Origin: Catalinimonas alkaloidigena
Lineage (GTDB): Bacteria > Bacteroidota > Bacteroidia > Cytophagales > Cyclobacteriaceae
Assembly (NCBI RefSeq): GCF_029504655.1
Contig: NZ_JAQFIL010000001.1
Coordinates: 6,143,001-6,207,000, forward strand
Reading direction: 5' to 3'
Length of the DNA stretch: 64,000 nt
This document shows, piece by piece, positions 51,055 to 60,330 of the stretch. Below the pieces are notes generated by a model. It ran no database searches, was not told the origin of the DNA, and saw only the letters and a program-made list of their open reading frames with translations. The position numbers and the translations under genes were made by a program. The first letter of the stretch is position 1. Each line of letters opens with the position of its first letter.

Positions 51055-51312
51055 ATGGAAGAAAATAAAGAGCTCATACTTCGTGATATACTGGCGATTG
51101 AAAGGACCAAAATGGCCAATGAAAGAACATTTCTGGCTTACTTCAGAACGGCTGTAGCCTTGTTTGGCGCAGGGGTAGGTATTGTAGAGATAGACTATTT
51201 TAAAGAGTATAGACTATTGGGTTTCATTCTGTTAGTAGCAGCGGTGATTATCCTGTTGATAGGAATCATCAGAATATTTCAGGTAAAGAAAGCAATCAGA
51301 AAAGCTCAGTAA
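51055..51312 (+). CDS. DUF202 (YidH-like) small membrane protein
   Basis: This 85-residue protein has the DUF202 signature LAIERTKMANERTFLAYFRT followed by two TMs (about 33-52 and 57-78). YidH-type proteins are small inner-membrane proteins of unknown function. It starts 21 bp before the LacI-type regulator and could share its transcript. Confidence 0.9.
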   Translation: MEENKELILRDILAIERTKMANERTFLAYFRTAVALFGAGVGIVEIDYFKEYRLLGFILLVAAVIILLIGIIRIFQVKKAIRKAQ

Positions 51313-51333
51313 GTTTTCTCTCAACACTAAGCT

Positions 51334-52362
51334 ATGAGTAAATACCAGAGCACCGTAGATATTGCCCGGGCACTCAAATTATCCCCTTCCACGGTCTCGC
51401 GAGCCCTGAATGATCATTACTCGATTAGCGAAAAAACCAAGCTAAGGGTGCTGGCTTATGCCCATGAAGTAGGCTTCAGGAAGAATCTCAATGCTTCCCG
51501 CCTGATTCAGCGTAAAACTTTTACCCTGGGTATACTGATGCCTGAAGTAGTCAGCCATACTTTTTCTACCCTGGCCCAGGGTATCAACGATGTACTGGAG
51601 CCCGTGGGTTATGATATGCTGATCATGAACGCTTCGGAGCAGTATAAGAAAGAAGTACATATGCTCAACTATCTGGCTTCTATCAGGGTGGATGGAATCA
51701 TCTTTTCGCCTACACAGCAGACCAAAGACTACGCCCACCTGCAAAGCCTACTCAAGAATAAAATTCCTTTCGTCAATATTGACCGTGGGCTCACCAATGT
51801 AGATTGCCATCAGATATTGCTGGACGACGAAGAAGGAGCTTTTCAGGCGGTGCAGCACCTGGTTAACCTAGGTTGCCGAAGCATTGCCCATATCGCGGGT
51901 CCGCCGGAGGCGCTCAACTCCAGAAACCGAATAATAGGGTACCGCAAGGCGCTGGAAGCTGGTGGGCTGGCTTTTGATGCGTCGCTGCTCACTTATTCTG
52001 ACTTTATCATTGGTAACAGCATGGAAGCGGTCAGGAGTTTATTTGAAAGAGATAACATTCCCGAGGGGATCTTTGCGGTGAATGATGAGATCGTTTTAGG
52101 CTGTCTGCAAATGGCTGCCCAGAAAGGCATACAAGTTCCTGAACAACTGGCACTGGTAGGCTTTGACGATGAGGTATATAGTCGTTTTTTTCGCCCTTCT
52201 ATCTCCACAGTCAGGAGCCCTATCCGGGAGATGGGGCAGAAAGCTGCTCAGCTCTGCCTGAATATGATAGACGATTATGAGAGCTTTCCTCCCAAAACCC
52301 AGTTGCTGACTCCCCAACTCATCATCAGAAGTTCATCCAGAAAAGAGTGGCGTAAGGAGTGA
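51334..52362 (+). CDS. LacI-family transcriptional regulator
   Basis: This 342-residue regulator has the N-terminal HTH and hinge (VDIARALKLSPSTVSRALND, about 5-55) and a periplasmic-binding-protein-like effector domain (60-335) with GFDDEVYSRFFRPSISTV. Its gene precedes the symporter and inositol oxygenase genes on the same strand. A 14-bp near-palindrome with a central CG pair lies between them at 52504. It probably represses the inositol locus and releases upon binding a polyol or its breakdown product; this is inference from position. Confidence 0.93.
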   Translation: MSKYQSTVDIARALKLSPSTVSRALNDHYSISEKTKLRVLAYAHEVGFRKNLNASRLIQRKTFTLGILMPEVVSHTFSTLAQGINDVLEPVGYDMLIMNASEQYKKEVHMLNYLASIRVDGIIFSPTQQTKDYAHLQSLLKNKIPFVNIDRGLTNVDCHQILLDDEEGAFQAVQHLVNLGCRSIAHIAGPPEALNSRNRIIGYRKALEAGGLAFDASLLTYSDFIIGNSMEAVRSLFERDNIPEGIFAVNDEIVLGCLQMAAQKGIQVPEQLALVGFDDEVYSRFFRPSISTVRSPIREMGQKAAQLCLNMIDDYESFPPKTQLLTPQLIIRSSSRKEWRKE

Positions 52363-52503
52363 AGGGAAGCACCTGGTCTGTACTCAGGCTATCTTATCAT
52401 TACCATAGGATTAAAAAAAATGACAGCGTCGTACCTGAAGTCCAAAATAGTAATCACCAAGCTACGCACTCCGGCGAGCCCCTGGCGACTGAAGATAATT
52501 CAG

Positions 52504-52517
52504 CGCAAACGTGTGCG
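52504..52517. promoter_or_regulatory. Candidate LacI-type operator
   Basis: CGCAAACGTGTGCG is palindromic at 12 of 14 positions around a central CG step, the hallmark of LacI/GalR-family operators. It lies 142 bp after the LacI gene stop and 88 bp before the symporter start. Confidence 0.45.
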
Positions 52518-52605
52518 TAAATAAATTCCTGATAAATTGCTACCCTTATACTTCGTTAATAAATTGTACGACCTTTTTGACTAATACTTTGACTAATACA
52601 ACAAC

Positions 52606-54183
52606 ATGCAAACCCTTCTGTCTTTCGTGGGCTTCACGGCTTTCGTTGCTTTTTACTCATGGTACAAACTTCGTAAAGATCCGCTGTCCTCAAGAGACGG
52701 GTATTTTCTGGGGGGAAGGAGCCTGACCGGAATTGTCATTGCCGGTTCCATGCTACTCACTAACATTTCTACCGAGCACCTGATCGGACTGAACGGATCA
52801 TCTTACAAAAACGGGTTTATCATCATTGCCTGGGAGGTCACATCTGCCCTGGCCCTTATCGTAGCAGCGACTTACTTTATACCGACCTATTTGAAGATGG
52901 GGTTGACTACCATACCGCAGTACCTGGAGTCTCGCTTTGACAGCGGCACCCGTACGCTGGTAGCTTTCTTTCTCATGATATCCTTTGTGGTGACCCTGCT
53001 GCCCATCGTCCTGTTTACCGGAGCCATCAATCTGGAAAGCATTTTTAATGTTTCTGAAGTGCTGAATGTTACTCAGAGCGAAGGGCTATGGATCACAGTA
53101 GTAGCCATTGGGATGATTGGCTCCTGCTACGCGATCTTTGGTGGACTTAAAGCCGTGGCTTATTCTGATACCATCAATGGAATTGGCCTCTTTATTGGCG
53201 GGTTAGCGGTACCCATCTTAGCGCTCTGGGATATTGGCGATGGCAATGTACTGACCGGACTTTCCAAGGTGTACGAAAACAGTCCTGAGAAATTTAATGT
53301 CATTGGTGCTCCGGATTCGGTTTTGCCTTTCAGCACCTTGTTTACCGGCCTGGTGATCAACCAGCTTTACTTCTGGGGGATGAACCAGACTATTATACAA
53401 CGAGCCCTTGGAGCCAAAAACCTGGTAGAAGCACAAAAGGGACTTCTGTATACCGGAGCCTTGAAAGTGTTTGTGCCTATCATTATTGTCTTGCCGGGAG
53501 TTATCGGTTTTTATTATTTCGGGGATTCGCTCTATGAAAATCAGGACATGATCTACCCTGAACTCATCAAAAAAGTATTACCCTTGAGTTTTGTTGGTTT
53601 CTTTGCGGCCGTAGTAATGGGGGCAGTACTCAGTACCTTCAACAGTGTACTTAACAGTACAGCTACCATTTTTAGCGTAGGCATTTATAAGCGACTGATT
53701 GACAAGGACGCCACCGACAGACAGTTGGTAAGGGCAGGAAAAATAAGCTCCACCGTACTGGCGATTGTAGCCATCATGGCAGCCCCACTGGTAGCCAGTG
53801 CTCCCGAAGGATTGTACCAGCTTTTACAGCAGCTGAATGGCATTTTCTTTATCCCCATTGCCTCTATCATGATTGCAGGGCTGTTCATTCCGCAGATTTC
53901 TGCCGCCGGAGCTAAAGCCGCGCTTTTCGTTGGGCTGGCGTTTTACATCACCGCTACTTTCATCCTGGAGATAGACATCCACTTTGTACATATATGGGGG
54001 ATAGAATTTGTACTCAACTTATTGGTGATGTTTGTTGTTTCTAGATTTTACCCCAATACCGAACGTTTTCAGCCTTCTGATTTTGGGGAGCTAGAGTTGA
54101 ACCAATGGAAATATACCAAACCATTTAGCATCATCCTTACGCTGATCATCATAGGAATATACATCTGGTTAGGAAATTTTTAA
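52606..54183 (+). CDS. Sodium:solute symporter (SSS family), probable inositol importer
   Basis: This 525-residue protein has 13-14 TMs of the SSS (SGLT) family. It begins LSFVGFTAFVAFYSWYKLRK, with the signature SSRDGYFLGGRSLTGIVIAG, and the Na+-site region STEHLIGLNGSSYKNGF follows. Helix 8 region TFNSVLNSTATIFSVGIYKR is typical. SSS members carry sugars, inositol and other polyols with Na+. Position directly before inositol oxygenase (24 bp) makes myo-inositol the best guess. Confidence 0.9.
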   Translation: MQTLLSFVGFTAFVAFYSWYKLRKDPLSSRDGYFLGGRSLTGIVIAGSMLLTNISTEHLIGLNGSSYKNGFIIIAWEVTSALALIVAATYFIPTYLKMGLTTIPQYLESRFDSGTRTLVAFFLMISFVVTLLPIVLFTGAINLESIFNVSEVLNVTQSEGLWITVVAIGMIGSCYAIFGGLKAVAYSDTINGIGLFIGGLAVPILALWDIGDGNVLTGLSKVYENSPEKFNVIGAPDSVLPFSTLFTGLVINQLYFWGMNQTIIQRALGAKNLVEAQKGLLYTGALKVFVPIIIVLPGVIGFYYFGDSLYENQDMIYPELIKKVLPLSFVGFFAAVVMGAVLSTFNSVLNSTATIFSVGIYKRLIDKDATDRQLVRAGKISSTVLAIVAIMAAPLVASAPEGLYQLLQQLNGIFFIPIASIMIAGLFIPQISAAGAKAALFVGLAFYITATFILEIDIHFVHIWGIEFVLNLLVMFVVSRFYPNTERFQPSDFGELELNQWKYTKPFSIILTLIIIGIYIWLGNF

Positions 54184-54207
54184 CAAGAAATACGTAAATT
54201 AATACTT

Positions 54208-55068
54208 ATGGAAAATGTAAAAAAACAGTTGGATATCGAGGATCTTTGGGAGGAAGATCTTCGCGAACGTTATCCTGAAAATGGAGAAAAAGAAAAGACT
54301 AAGGAAGAATTCAGAAATTATGATAATCCCGGGCGGGATACGGTGAAAGAATTTTATCGCCAGAACCACCTGCATCAGTCTTATGATTTTGTGATGCAGA
54401 AAGAAGCAGAATATAAGAAGCTGGACAAGAAAAAGATGACCTTATGGGAAGCCGTAGAGTTTCTCAATACTTTGGTAGATGATTCTGACCCGGATATTGA
54501 TCTTGACCAGACGCAACACCTGCTGCAAACCTCGGAAGCCATGCGTGCCGACGGTCAGCCCGACTGGATGGTTCTGACCGGATTTTTGCATGACCTGGGT
54601 AAAATCCTCTGCCTCTTTGGTGAGCCCCAATGGGCAGTAGTGGGCGATACTTTCCCCGTAGGCTGCAAATATTCTAACAAGATCGTATACCCTGAGTTTT
54701 TCAAAGATAACCCGGACTACCATGATGAGCGCTTCAATACCAAATATGGTATTTATGAGCCTAACTGCGGTCTGAACAATGTGCATATGTCATGGGGACA
54801 TGATGAGTACCTGTATACGGCCATGAAGGATTATCTGCCCGAACCGGCGCTTTATATCATCCGCTATCATTCATTCTATGCGCAGCATAAGGAGGAAGCT
54901 TATAACCACCTGATGAATGAGCACGACCATGAGATGTTTAAGTGGGTAAGAGCGTTCAACCCTTACGACCTATATACCAAGTCGCCTAAGGCTCCCAATG
55001 TGAAAGAACTGCGTCCTTATTACGAAGATCTGGCAGCCAAGTATCTTCCTAAGGAGATCGCTTTCTAG
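54208..55068 (+). CDS. Inositol oxygenase (MIOX)
   Basis: At 286 residues it matches the length of eukaryotic MIOX, which converts myo-inositol and O2 to D-glucuronate using a mixed-valent diiron centre (EC 1.13.99.1). Ligands are visible in order: His in DQTQHLLQTSEAMR, His-Asp in GFLHDLGK (with the substrate-binding Lys), His in HMSWGHDEYLY, His in IIRYHSFYAQH and Asp in FNPYDLYTKS. The glucuronate pathway genes are not in the window. It lies in a symporter-MIOX-dehydrogenase-nitrilase run with gaps of 24, 4 and 12 bp. Confidence 0.94.
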   Translation: MENVKKQLDIEDLWEEDLRERYPENGEKEKTKEEFRNYDNPGRDTVKEFYRQNHLHQSYDFVMQKEAEYKKLDKKKMTLWEAVEFLNTLVDDSDPDIDLDQTQHLLQTSEAMRADGQPDWMVLTGFLHDLGKILCLFGEPQWAVVGDTFPVGCKYSNKIVYPEFFKDNPDYHDERFNTKYGIYEPNCGLNNVHMSWGHDEYLYTAMKDYLPEPALYIIRYHSFYAQHKEEAYNHLMNEHDHEMFKWVRAFNPYDLYTKSPKAPNVKELRPYYEDLAAKYLPKEIAF

Positions 55069-55072
55069 TGTA

Positions 55073-56089
55073 ATGTCTCAGAAAATAAATGTCTGCATCC
55101 TAGGCTTGGGCAGGGCCGGAATGTTCCACTTACGCTCTGTAAGTTCACTGAATTTGTTCAGGCTTAAATATGTGGTAGACCCTGGTCTTAGCCAAGAGGA
55201 TGAAATTGTGAAGGCGCATGATTTCATCCTCCTGCAACATATAGAAGCTGCTCTTTCTGATCCTACGCTTGATGCTGTCATCATATCTACTCCTACCCAG
55301 TCTCATTATGCCAATATCATACGTGCTTTAGAAGCCGGCAAGCATGTATTTACTGAGAAACCACTGGGAAAAGCAGTAGAAGAGATCAAACACTGCTATG
55401 AGCTGGCAAAAGAAAAAAAGTTAGCCCTTCATCTGGGTTTTCAGAGGCGGTATGATGAAAACTTTGTTGCGCTGAAAGCGAGTCTGGCAGACATAGGCAA
55501 GATCAGGACCATCAAGACCAGTTCCCGGGATAACCCTAAACCCTCGCTGGATTATCTGAAAATTTCCGGCAATATCTTTCATGATATGCTCATCCATGAT
55601 TTTGATATGCTGATCTATCTGCTGGGCATGCGTATCCCCCAGTCAATTTATGCCATAGGGCACGCTTATGATCAGGAGATTGCCAATATTCCGGATTTTG
55701 ACACTGTGCTAGTCACTTTACAATATGCTGAAGGGTTGATCTGTGCCATAGATACCAGCAGAATAGCCACCTATGGCTATGACCAACGTATTGAACTTTT
55801 TGGAGAGCATGGCATGGCTATCGCTGAAAATCAGAAGCAAAACAGTGTTCGACTGCATACTGCTGAGGGTATGCATCTGTCTCCCATACAGTACTCATTT
55901 CCTCAACGCTATCAGAAAGCCTATGCCAAAGAGATGAGGTCCTTTGGAGAAGGTATTCTAAACAATCAGCTACATAATGTGAGCCTTGAGGAATGTATTT
56001 TAGCACACCTCATTGCCGATGCAGCCCATACCTCGGCGACACAGCGGCAGGTGATTGACTTTCAAACATTTTATCATCAGTTTAGCTGA
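55073..56089 (+). CDS. Gfo/Idh/MocA-family oxidoreductase (inositol 2-dehydrogenase-like)
   Basis: This 338-residue NAD(P)-dependent dehydrogenase has the N-terminal Rossmann motif ILGLGRAGMFHLR, the conserved EKP in HVFTEKPLGKAVEE, and the catalytic region GNIFHDMLIHDFDMLIYLLG with Asp and His. Within the family this arrangement fits myo-inositol 2-dehydrogenase (IolG), which forms scyllo-inosose. In this locus it may instead feed an inositol isomer to MIOX by epimerisation. It overlaps closely with MIOX (4-bp gap), so it is surely co-transcribed. Confidence 0.9.
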   Translation: MSQKINVCILGLGRAGMFHLRSVSSLNLFRLKYVVDPGLSQEDEIVKAHDFILLQHIEAALSDPTLDAVIISTPTQSHYANIIRALEAGKHVFTEKPLGKAVEEIKHCYELAKEKKLALHLGFQRRYDENFVALKASLADIGKIRTIKTSSRDNPKPSLDYLKISGNIFHDMLIHDFDMLIYLLGMRIPQSIYAIGHAYDQEIANIPDFDTVLVTLQYAEGLICAIDTSRIATYGYDQRIELFGEHGMAIAENQKQNSVRLHTAEGMHLSPIQYSFPQRYQKAYAKEMRSFGEGILNNQLHNVSLEECILAHLIADAAHTSATQRQVIDFQTFYHQFS

Positions 56090-56101
56090 AAATCGTTTCC
56101 A

Positions 56102-57058
56102 TTGGCAAAAATAAAAGTAGGCATAGTACAGGATAGTCCGGTCTTTTTTGACAAAGAAGCCTGCCTTCAAAAGGTAGAATCAATTACAAAAAAGTATGCC
56201 CGTGAAGGCTGTCAGCTACTCGTCTTTCCCGAATCTTTTATCCCCGGCTATCCTCGGGCTTTTGCTTTTGGCACTAAAGTAGGAAGCCGCAGCGAAGCGG
56301 GACGTAAACTCTATGCCAAATACCACCAAAATGCTGTGGATGTAGAAAGTAATGATCTCCTCAGGCTTGAAAAACTTGCTAAAGAACAGCAGGTTTATCT
56401 GGCTGTAGGCCTTACTGAGAAAAATAACCGAAATGGAAGTTTGTATTGCTCACTTCTGTATATCTCTCCCAAAGTGGGGCTGATGGGTGTGCATCGCAAA
56501 ATCAAGCCTACCGGACAGGAAAGAGTAATCTGGGCCGAGGCGGGCGGAGAATCCCTCATCAGTATGCAAACCCGGATCGGCAGAATAGGAGGATTGATCT
56601 GCTGGGAAAATTATATGCCGCTGGCACGCATGAGTATGTACCGGCAAGGGGTAGAAATTTATATTGCGCCTACTGCTGATGCACGCCCGGGATGGCAGGC
56701 GACAATGCAGCATATCGCGCTGGAAGGCCGCTGTTTTGTCCTGGCCAGCAATCAGTATTTCAAGAGAAGCATGTATCCGGAAGCCTATCAGGAATTGGTA
56801 GAAAGTGAGGAAGAGGTGCTGTGCAGAGGGGGCAGTGTCATCATCTCTCCTATGGGTGAAATACTGGCCGGACCATTATACGATCAGGCGGGTGTGCTAA
56901 GCGCGGAAATTACTTTAGAAGATATTATCTCTGCCAAACTCGACTTTGATGTGGACGGACATTATGCTCGTCCCGATATTTTTGAGTTGAATATCCAGAA
57001 CCAATTGGAGATAATACAGGAAGACGAATTGCTTTCAAAACTGAATAAAGAGAAGTAA
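56102..57058 (+). CDS. Nitrilase (carbon-nitrogen hydrolase)
   Basis: This 318-residue protein has the complete Glu-Lys-Cys triad: Glu in LVFPESFIPGYPRAF, Lys in HRKIKPTGQERVIWAEAGG and Cys in GGLICWENYMPLARM. The CWENYMPL context is that of true nitrilases (nitrile to acid plus ammonia, EC 3.5.5) rather than amidases. It starts at TTG (56102), 12 bp after the dehydrogenase. Why a nitrilase belongs with inositol genes is not clear; it may be a separate function carried on the same transcript. Confidence 0.9.
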   Translation: MAKIKVGIVQDSPVFFDKEACLQKVESITKKYAREGCQLLVFPESFIPGYPRAFAFGTKVGSRSEAGRKLYAKYHQNAVDVESNDLLRLEKLAKEQQVYLAVGLTEKNNRNGSLYCSLLYISPKVGLMGVHRKIKPTGQERVIWAEAGGESLISMQTRIGRIGGLICWENYMPLARMSMYRQGVEIYIAPTADARPGWQATMQHIALEGRCFVLASNQYFKRSMYPEAYQELVESEEEVLCRGGSVIISPMGEILAGPLYDQAGVLSAEITLEDIISAKLDFDVDGHYARPDIFELNIQNQLEIIQEDELLSKLNKEK

Positions 57059-57076
57059 GCTTCTCTCAAGGAAAAA

Positions 57077-57823
57077 TTACTTTCGCCTCCACTGCAACTT
57101 CCCATTGAAACTGGCCTGCTCCTCGCCTTGGCGGTAACCGCTGATCAGGAACTTTTCTGCCTGTATTTCATGCCTGTAAATTTCTACACTGTCCCCTTCT
57201 CTCAGTTCAGATTGAAAATTGATCTGCAAGGTTTGTAATTCGTGTTGAGAGAAAAAGTCCAGCGGAAAACTATTGAGCATCCAGCTTACATAGCGAATGT
57301 TGTTCACATGCTGGTTGTGATCCAGCTCGGTGTACCTGGCAATTTCCGTATAACTAAGCTTTGCTTTTGTACTCTCCAGTTTCTCTATCGGCTCATCTAT
57401 TGCGTGTGCTTCATGCTTCAATCGGGCAAAGAAGCTATCCGGGCGAACAGGGCGACGGCTATTAGCATTCAGCATCAGCCAGTAAGAAGTAGCCTGAATG
57501 AGTATTTCACCCTGCCCATTACGTACTACAAAATCTCGCAGGGCAAAGAGGCGGTCGGTGCCCTTGGCCCAGGTCTCAATGATAATTTCCTCATGCCACC
57601 TTGGAAGCTTTGTGATTTGTAAGAGGAGGCGGGATAGCACCCAGAATAGCTGCTGCTCATCCAGTTGTTGGTATCCTACGCCCAGCTTAAGCGCATGCTC
57701 ACTGGCTACCTCCTGAAAGAAGCCGCACAGCACATCTGTACGTAAGTGGCGCTGAAAATCCACATCATAAGAGCGTACTGTAAAATGTTGCTGATGCACC
57801 AGAGAGGGCGTTGATAAAGGCAT
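57077..57823 (-). CDS. Acyl-ACP thioesterase-like protein
   Basis: This protein of about 248 residues has a tandem hot-dog fold of the FatA/FatB-like acyl-ACP thioesterase group: HFTVRSYDVDFQRHLRTDVL, ETWAKGTDRLFALRDFVV, and the second half with the YTELDHNQHVNNIRYVSWML motif (catalytic Asn/His region). It would release free fatty acids from ACP. I chose the ATG at 57823 because the longer form to 57916 overlaps pabC and has no conserved sequence. It is the last of three minus-strand genes. Confidence 0.88.
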   Translation of the reverse strand: MPLSTPSLVHQQHFTVRSYDVDFQRHLRTDVLCGFFQEVASEHALKLGVGYQQLDEQQLFWVLSRLLLQITKLPRWHEEIIIETWAKGTDRLFALRDFVVRNGQGEILIQATSYWLMLNANSRRPVRPDSFFARLKHEAHAIDEPIEKLESTKAKLSYTEIARYTELDHNQHVNNIRYVSWMLNSFPLDFFSQHELQTLQINFQSELREGDSVEIYRHEIQAEKFLISGYRQGEEQASFNGKLQWRRK

Positions 57824-57875
57824 GATATTTTTATTAAGGCCAAAAATTAAATTTTCAGACAAATATAAGAAGCCC

Positions 57876-58475
57876 TTAGAAAATCCGGCTGATCGGCTGT
57901 GAAGGGGATAGATCAAATGGGTTCAAAGCATTGACGAATTTGAAATGGCTGTACTGCCCTAAATCTTTCTCCAAAATCTGTTTTTCTTTCACGGTTCCCT
58001 GATCCAGCAGAAACTGTCTCTGTACGCCGTTCAGCAAAGGCTGCTCTGAGGTATACCACCGGCCTCCCTGGCTAAAAAGGATATTGGCAAAATAAGTATC
58101 CGTCACCACATCTTTTTTGATGATCAGAATATCATCGCACTCTCCTTTTTGTTGAAATAGTGAAGTCAGCGACTCTCGCTCAGCATATTTATAAGTATAG
58201 TCAACCTCATGACTGTATACTTTCTTAAGACTATTAATCTGGGGACGCTGGTAAGGCACAAACTCTAGCTGCTTAACCTCATGCTGGTAGAGCACTCTAC
58301 ATTTGTATAAACCCTGAGCATATTTGCTGAGCAAAGGAGAAATGATTCCCGATAGGCTAATTTCCTTATTGAGGCCCCATAAATCTTTACGGCTGCGGTT
58401 CATGCGCTGCTCATGATAGTGGAGCAGTTGGACTTCTCCATTTTCTACGCAGATAGATTCAAGCAAAAGGCACAT
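57876..58475 (-). CDS. pabC: Aminodeoxychorismate lyase-like aminotransferase class IV
   Basis: This protein of about 199 residues is of the PLP-dependent class IV fold, though shorter than the typical 270. It starts near MCLLLESICVENGEVQLLHY. LHYHEQRMNRSRKDLWG provides the conserved Arg, and DILIIKKDVVTDTYFANILF the expected Thr/Asn region. The PLP lysine is probably in YTYKYAERESL. It would form p-aminobenzoate from aminodeoxychorismate. It overlaps the end of pabB by 17 bp, a strong sign of a functional pair. A start at 58487 is also possible. Confidence 0.82.
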   Translation of the reverse strand: MCLLLESICVENGEVQLLHYHEQRMNRSRKDLWGLNKEISLSGIISPLLSKYAQGLYKCRVLYQHEVKQLEFVPYQRPQINSLKKVYSHEVDYTYKYAERESLTSLFQQKGECDDILIIKKDVVTDTYFANILFSQGGRWYTSEQPLLNGVQRQFLLDQGTVKEKQILEKDLGQYSHFKFVNALNPFDLSPSQPISRIF

Positions 58476-59457
58476 ACACTTTGTCAATTAGCTCCTGATA
58501 TTCGGTTTCCGCCCGGCTGCGCGCAGTGATGCCCCCTCCACTTTTATACACATACTGCCTCCCCTGCTTTTCTATGAAACGAATCATCACAGCACTGTCT
58601 ACATTCTGTCCATCAAAAATACCCATCACACCGCTATAGTGGCCACGCTCATAGCCTTCCGCTTCGCGGATGATTTCCAGTGTCTTAGGCTTAGGGGCGC
58701 CACTGATAGAACCGGCCGGAAGCATGCTCATCAAAATATCTCCTAATTGCTCACGATAATTTTCAGCAAGCTGTCCACAAATCTCCGAGCTCACCTGCAA
58801 AAGTTTACCTCTGTAAGTCTCTACTTCTTCCACATAGCGAAAGCGCTTCACCTGGACATCACTGGCAAAATAGCTCATATCATTCCGGATAAGGTCCACG
58901 ATGGTCACATGCTCCGCCATCTCTTTAGGGTCTGACAGCAGTTTTTCCTGGGCATTGGGGATGCTACTGTCAATCGTTCCTTTCATGGGATAGGAGGAAA
59001 TTTCTCTGCCTCTGATTTTGATAAAAGACTCAGGGGAGAAAACCACGAACTGATCTTTGTACCACAACTTATAGCGTGCCTTGCTTTGGTAAAAGACCTC
59101 TACCAAGCTACGGTTGATCGCGATGGGCGTAGGCAAAGTTAAGTTGACCAGAAAAGAATTCCCCGCTTTCAGATGATGCATTACCGTGTTAAAAGAACGC
59201 TGATACGTAGCAAAGTCAACCGGAAATTTCTCAAAAACAAGCGGTTTCAATTCCGTAGCGGCAGATGAATGAGAAGCGTTGGTACGACCGTCAAAATTAT
59301 AAAGTAGTTGGCCCCTATCAATTTCCTGCAATGGAATTATGATAGGTTTCTTGATCAGGAAATCAATCGCAAAGAGAAAGGGCGTACCATTTGCCCCCAG
59401 GGTATTCATCCGCTGCCTGCACCGCTGCTTTTCTTCATGATACATTTGCTTAACCAT
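58459..59457 (-). CDS. pabB: Aminodeoxychorismate synthase component I
   Basis: This 332-residue chorismate-utilising enzyme has the conserved blocks FVVFSPESFIKIRGREISSY, PMKGTIDSS, EMAEHVTIVDLIRNDMSYFA, MLPAGSISGAPKPKTLEIIR, and YKSGGGITARSRAETEYQEL. It aminates chorismate for folate synthesis. It lacks an N-terminal extension, the short form common in Bacteroidota. A later start at 59409 is also plausible. It overlaps pabC; the glutamine amidotransferase subunit (PabA) is not in the window. Confidence 0.93.
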   Translation of the reverse strand: MVKQMYHEEKQRCRQRMNTLGANGTPFLFAIDFLIKKPIIIPLQEIDRGQLLYNFDGRTNASHSSAATELKPLVFEKFPVDFATYQRSFNTVMHHLKAGNSFLVNLTLPTPIAINRSLVEVFYQSKARYKLWYKDQFVVFSPESFIKIRGREISSYPMKGTIDSSIPNAQEKLLSDPKEMAEHVTIVDLIRNDMSYFASDVQVKRFRYVEEVETYRGKLLQVSSEICGQLAENYREQLGDILMSMLPAGSISGAPKPKTLEIIREAEGYERGHYSGVMGIFDGQNVDSAVMIRFIEKQGRQYVYKSGGGITARSRAETEYQELIDKVYVPFA

Positions 59458-59562
59458 TGCGCCTCTTTATCAAATTGGTACACAAAATTAGCAAGATCAC
59501 AGCAAACATCCTTTAGCTCCCGGCTATTATCCATTTATATTGCTTGCTAAACTTCTCTGATT

Positions 59563-60330
59563 ATGTTAGGTGCTATTGCCGGAGACATCATAGGCTCAGT
59601 CTATGAAGCTGCTCCTATCAAACGAACAGATTTTCCGCTTTTTCAGCCTGCCTCCACTTTCACTGATGATACGGTGCTGACGGTAGCTGTAGCGGATTGC
59701 CTCCTTAATGATAAGGATTATACGGCTAGCTTGCAGGAATACGGGCGCAAATATCCGGATGCCGGATATGGAGGCAACTTTATGCATTGGATTTTTGACA
59801 AAGATCCTCAGCCTTACAACAGCTGGGGCAATGGCTCCGCCATGCGGGTAAGTCCGATAGGCTGGGCATTTGATAAACTGGATCAGGTATTAGAGGAAGC
59901 CCAAAAAAGCGCGGCGGTTACGCATAATCATCCCGAAGGCATCAAAGGCGCACAAGCCACTGCAACAGCGATCTTTCTTGCCAGAAAAGGCAATAGCAAA
60001 TCCGAAATCAAAGCTTATATTGAGGAAAACTTTGGCTACGATCTGGGCACAACGCTGGTAGAAATCAGACCACAGTATCATTTTGATGTAAGTTGCCAGG
60101 GTTCTGTACCGCAAGCGATCATAGCCTTTCTGGAAAGCAAAAGTTTTAAAGAAAGTGTGCGACTGGCGGTTTCGCTGGGAGGCGACAGTGATACCCAGGC
60201 TTGTATTGCCGGGGGTATAGCTGAGGCTTTTTATGGTAGCATACCGGCAGATATTGCCCAGGAAGTTGTGGGTAGGCTTCCAAAAGATTTGAGAAACATT
60301 ACTGAAAAATTTAAGCTACGCAATACATGA
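59563..60330 (+). CDS. ADP-ribosylglycohydrolase (DraG family)
   Basis: This 255-residue cytosolic enzyme has the DraG metal-binding motifs FTDDTVLTVAVADCL (two Asp of the dinuclear Mg site) near the N-terminus and SLGGDSDTQACIAGGIAEAF near the C-terminus, with GDIIGSVYE at the start. It cleaves ADP-ribose from proteins or related substrates. No partner ADP-ribosyltransferase is present. It overlaps the start of the next gene by four bases (ATGA). Confidence 0.93.
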   Translation: MLGAIAGDIIGSVYEAAPIKRTDFPLFQPASTFTDDTVLTVAVADCLLNDKDYTASLQEYGRKYPDAGYGGNFMHWIFDKDPQPYNSWGNGSAMRVSPIGWAFDKLDQVLEEAQKSAAVTHNHPEGIKGAQATATAIFLARKGNSKSEIKAYIEENFGYDLGTTLVEIRPQYHFDVSCQGSVPQAIIAFLESKSFKESVRLAVSLGGDSDTQACIAGGIAEAFYGSIPADIAQEVVGRLPKDLRNITEKFKLRNT

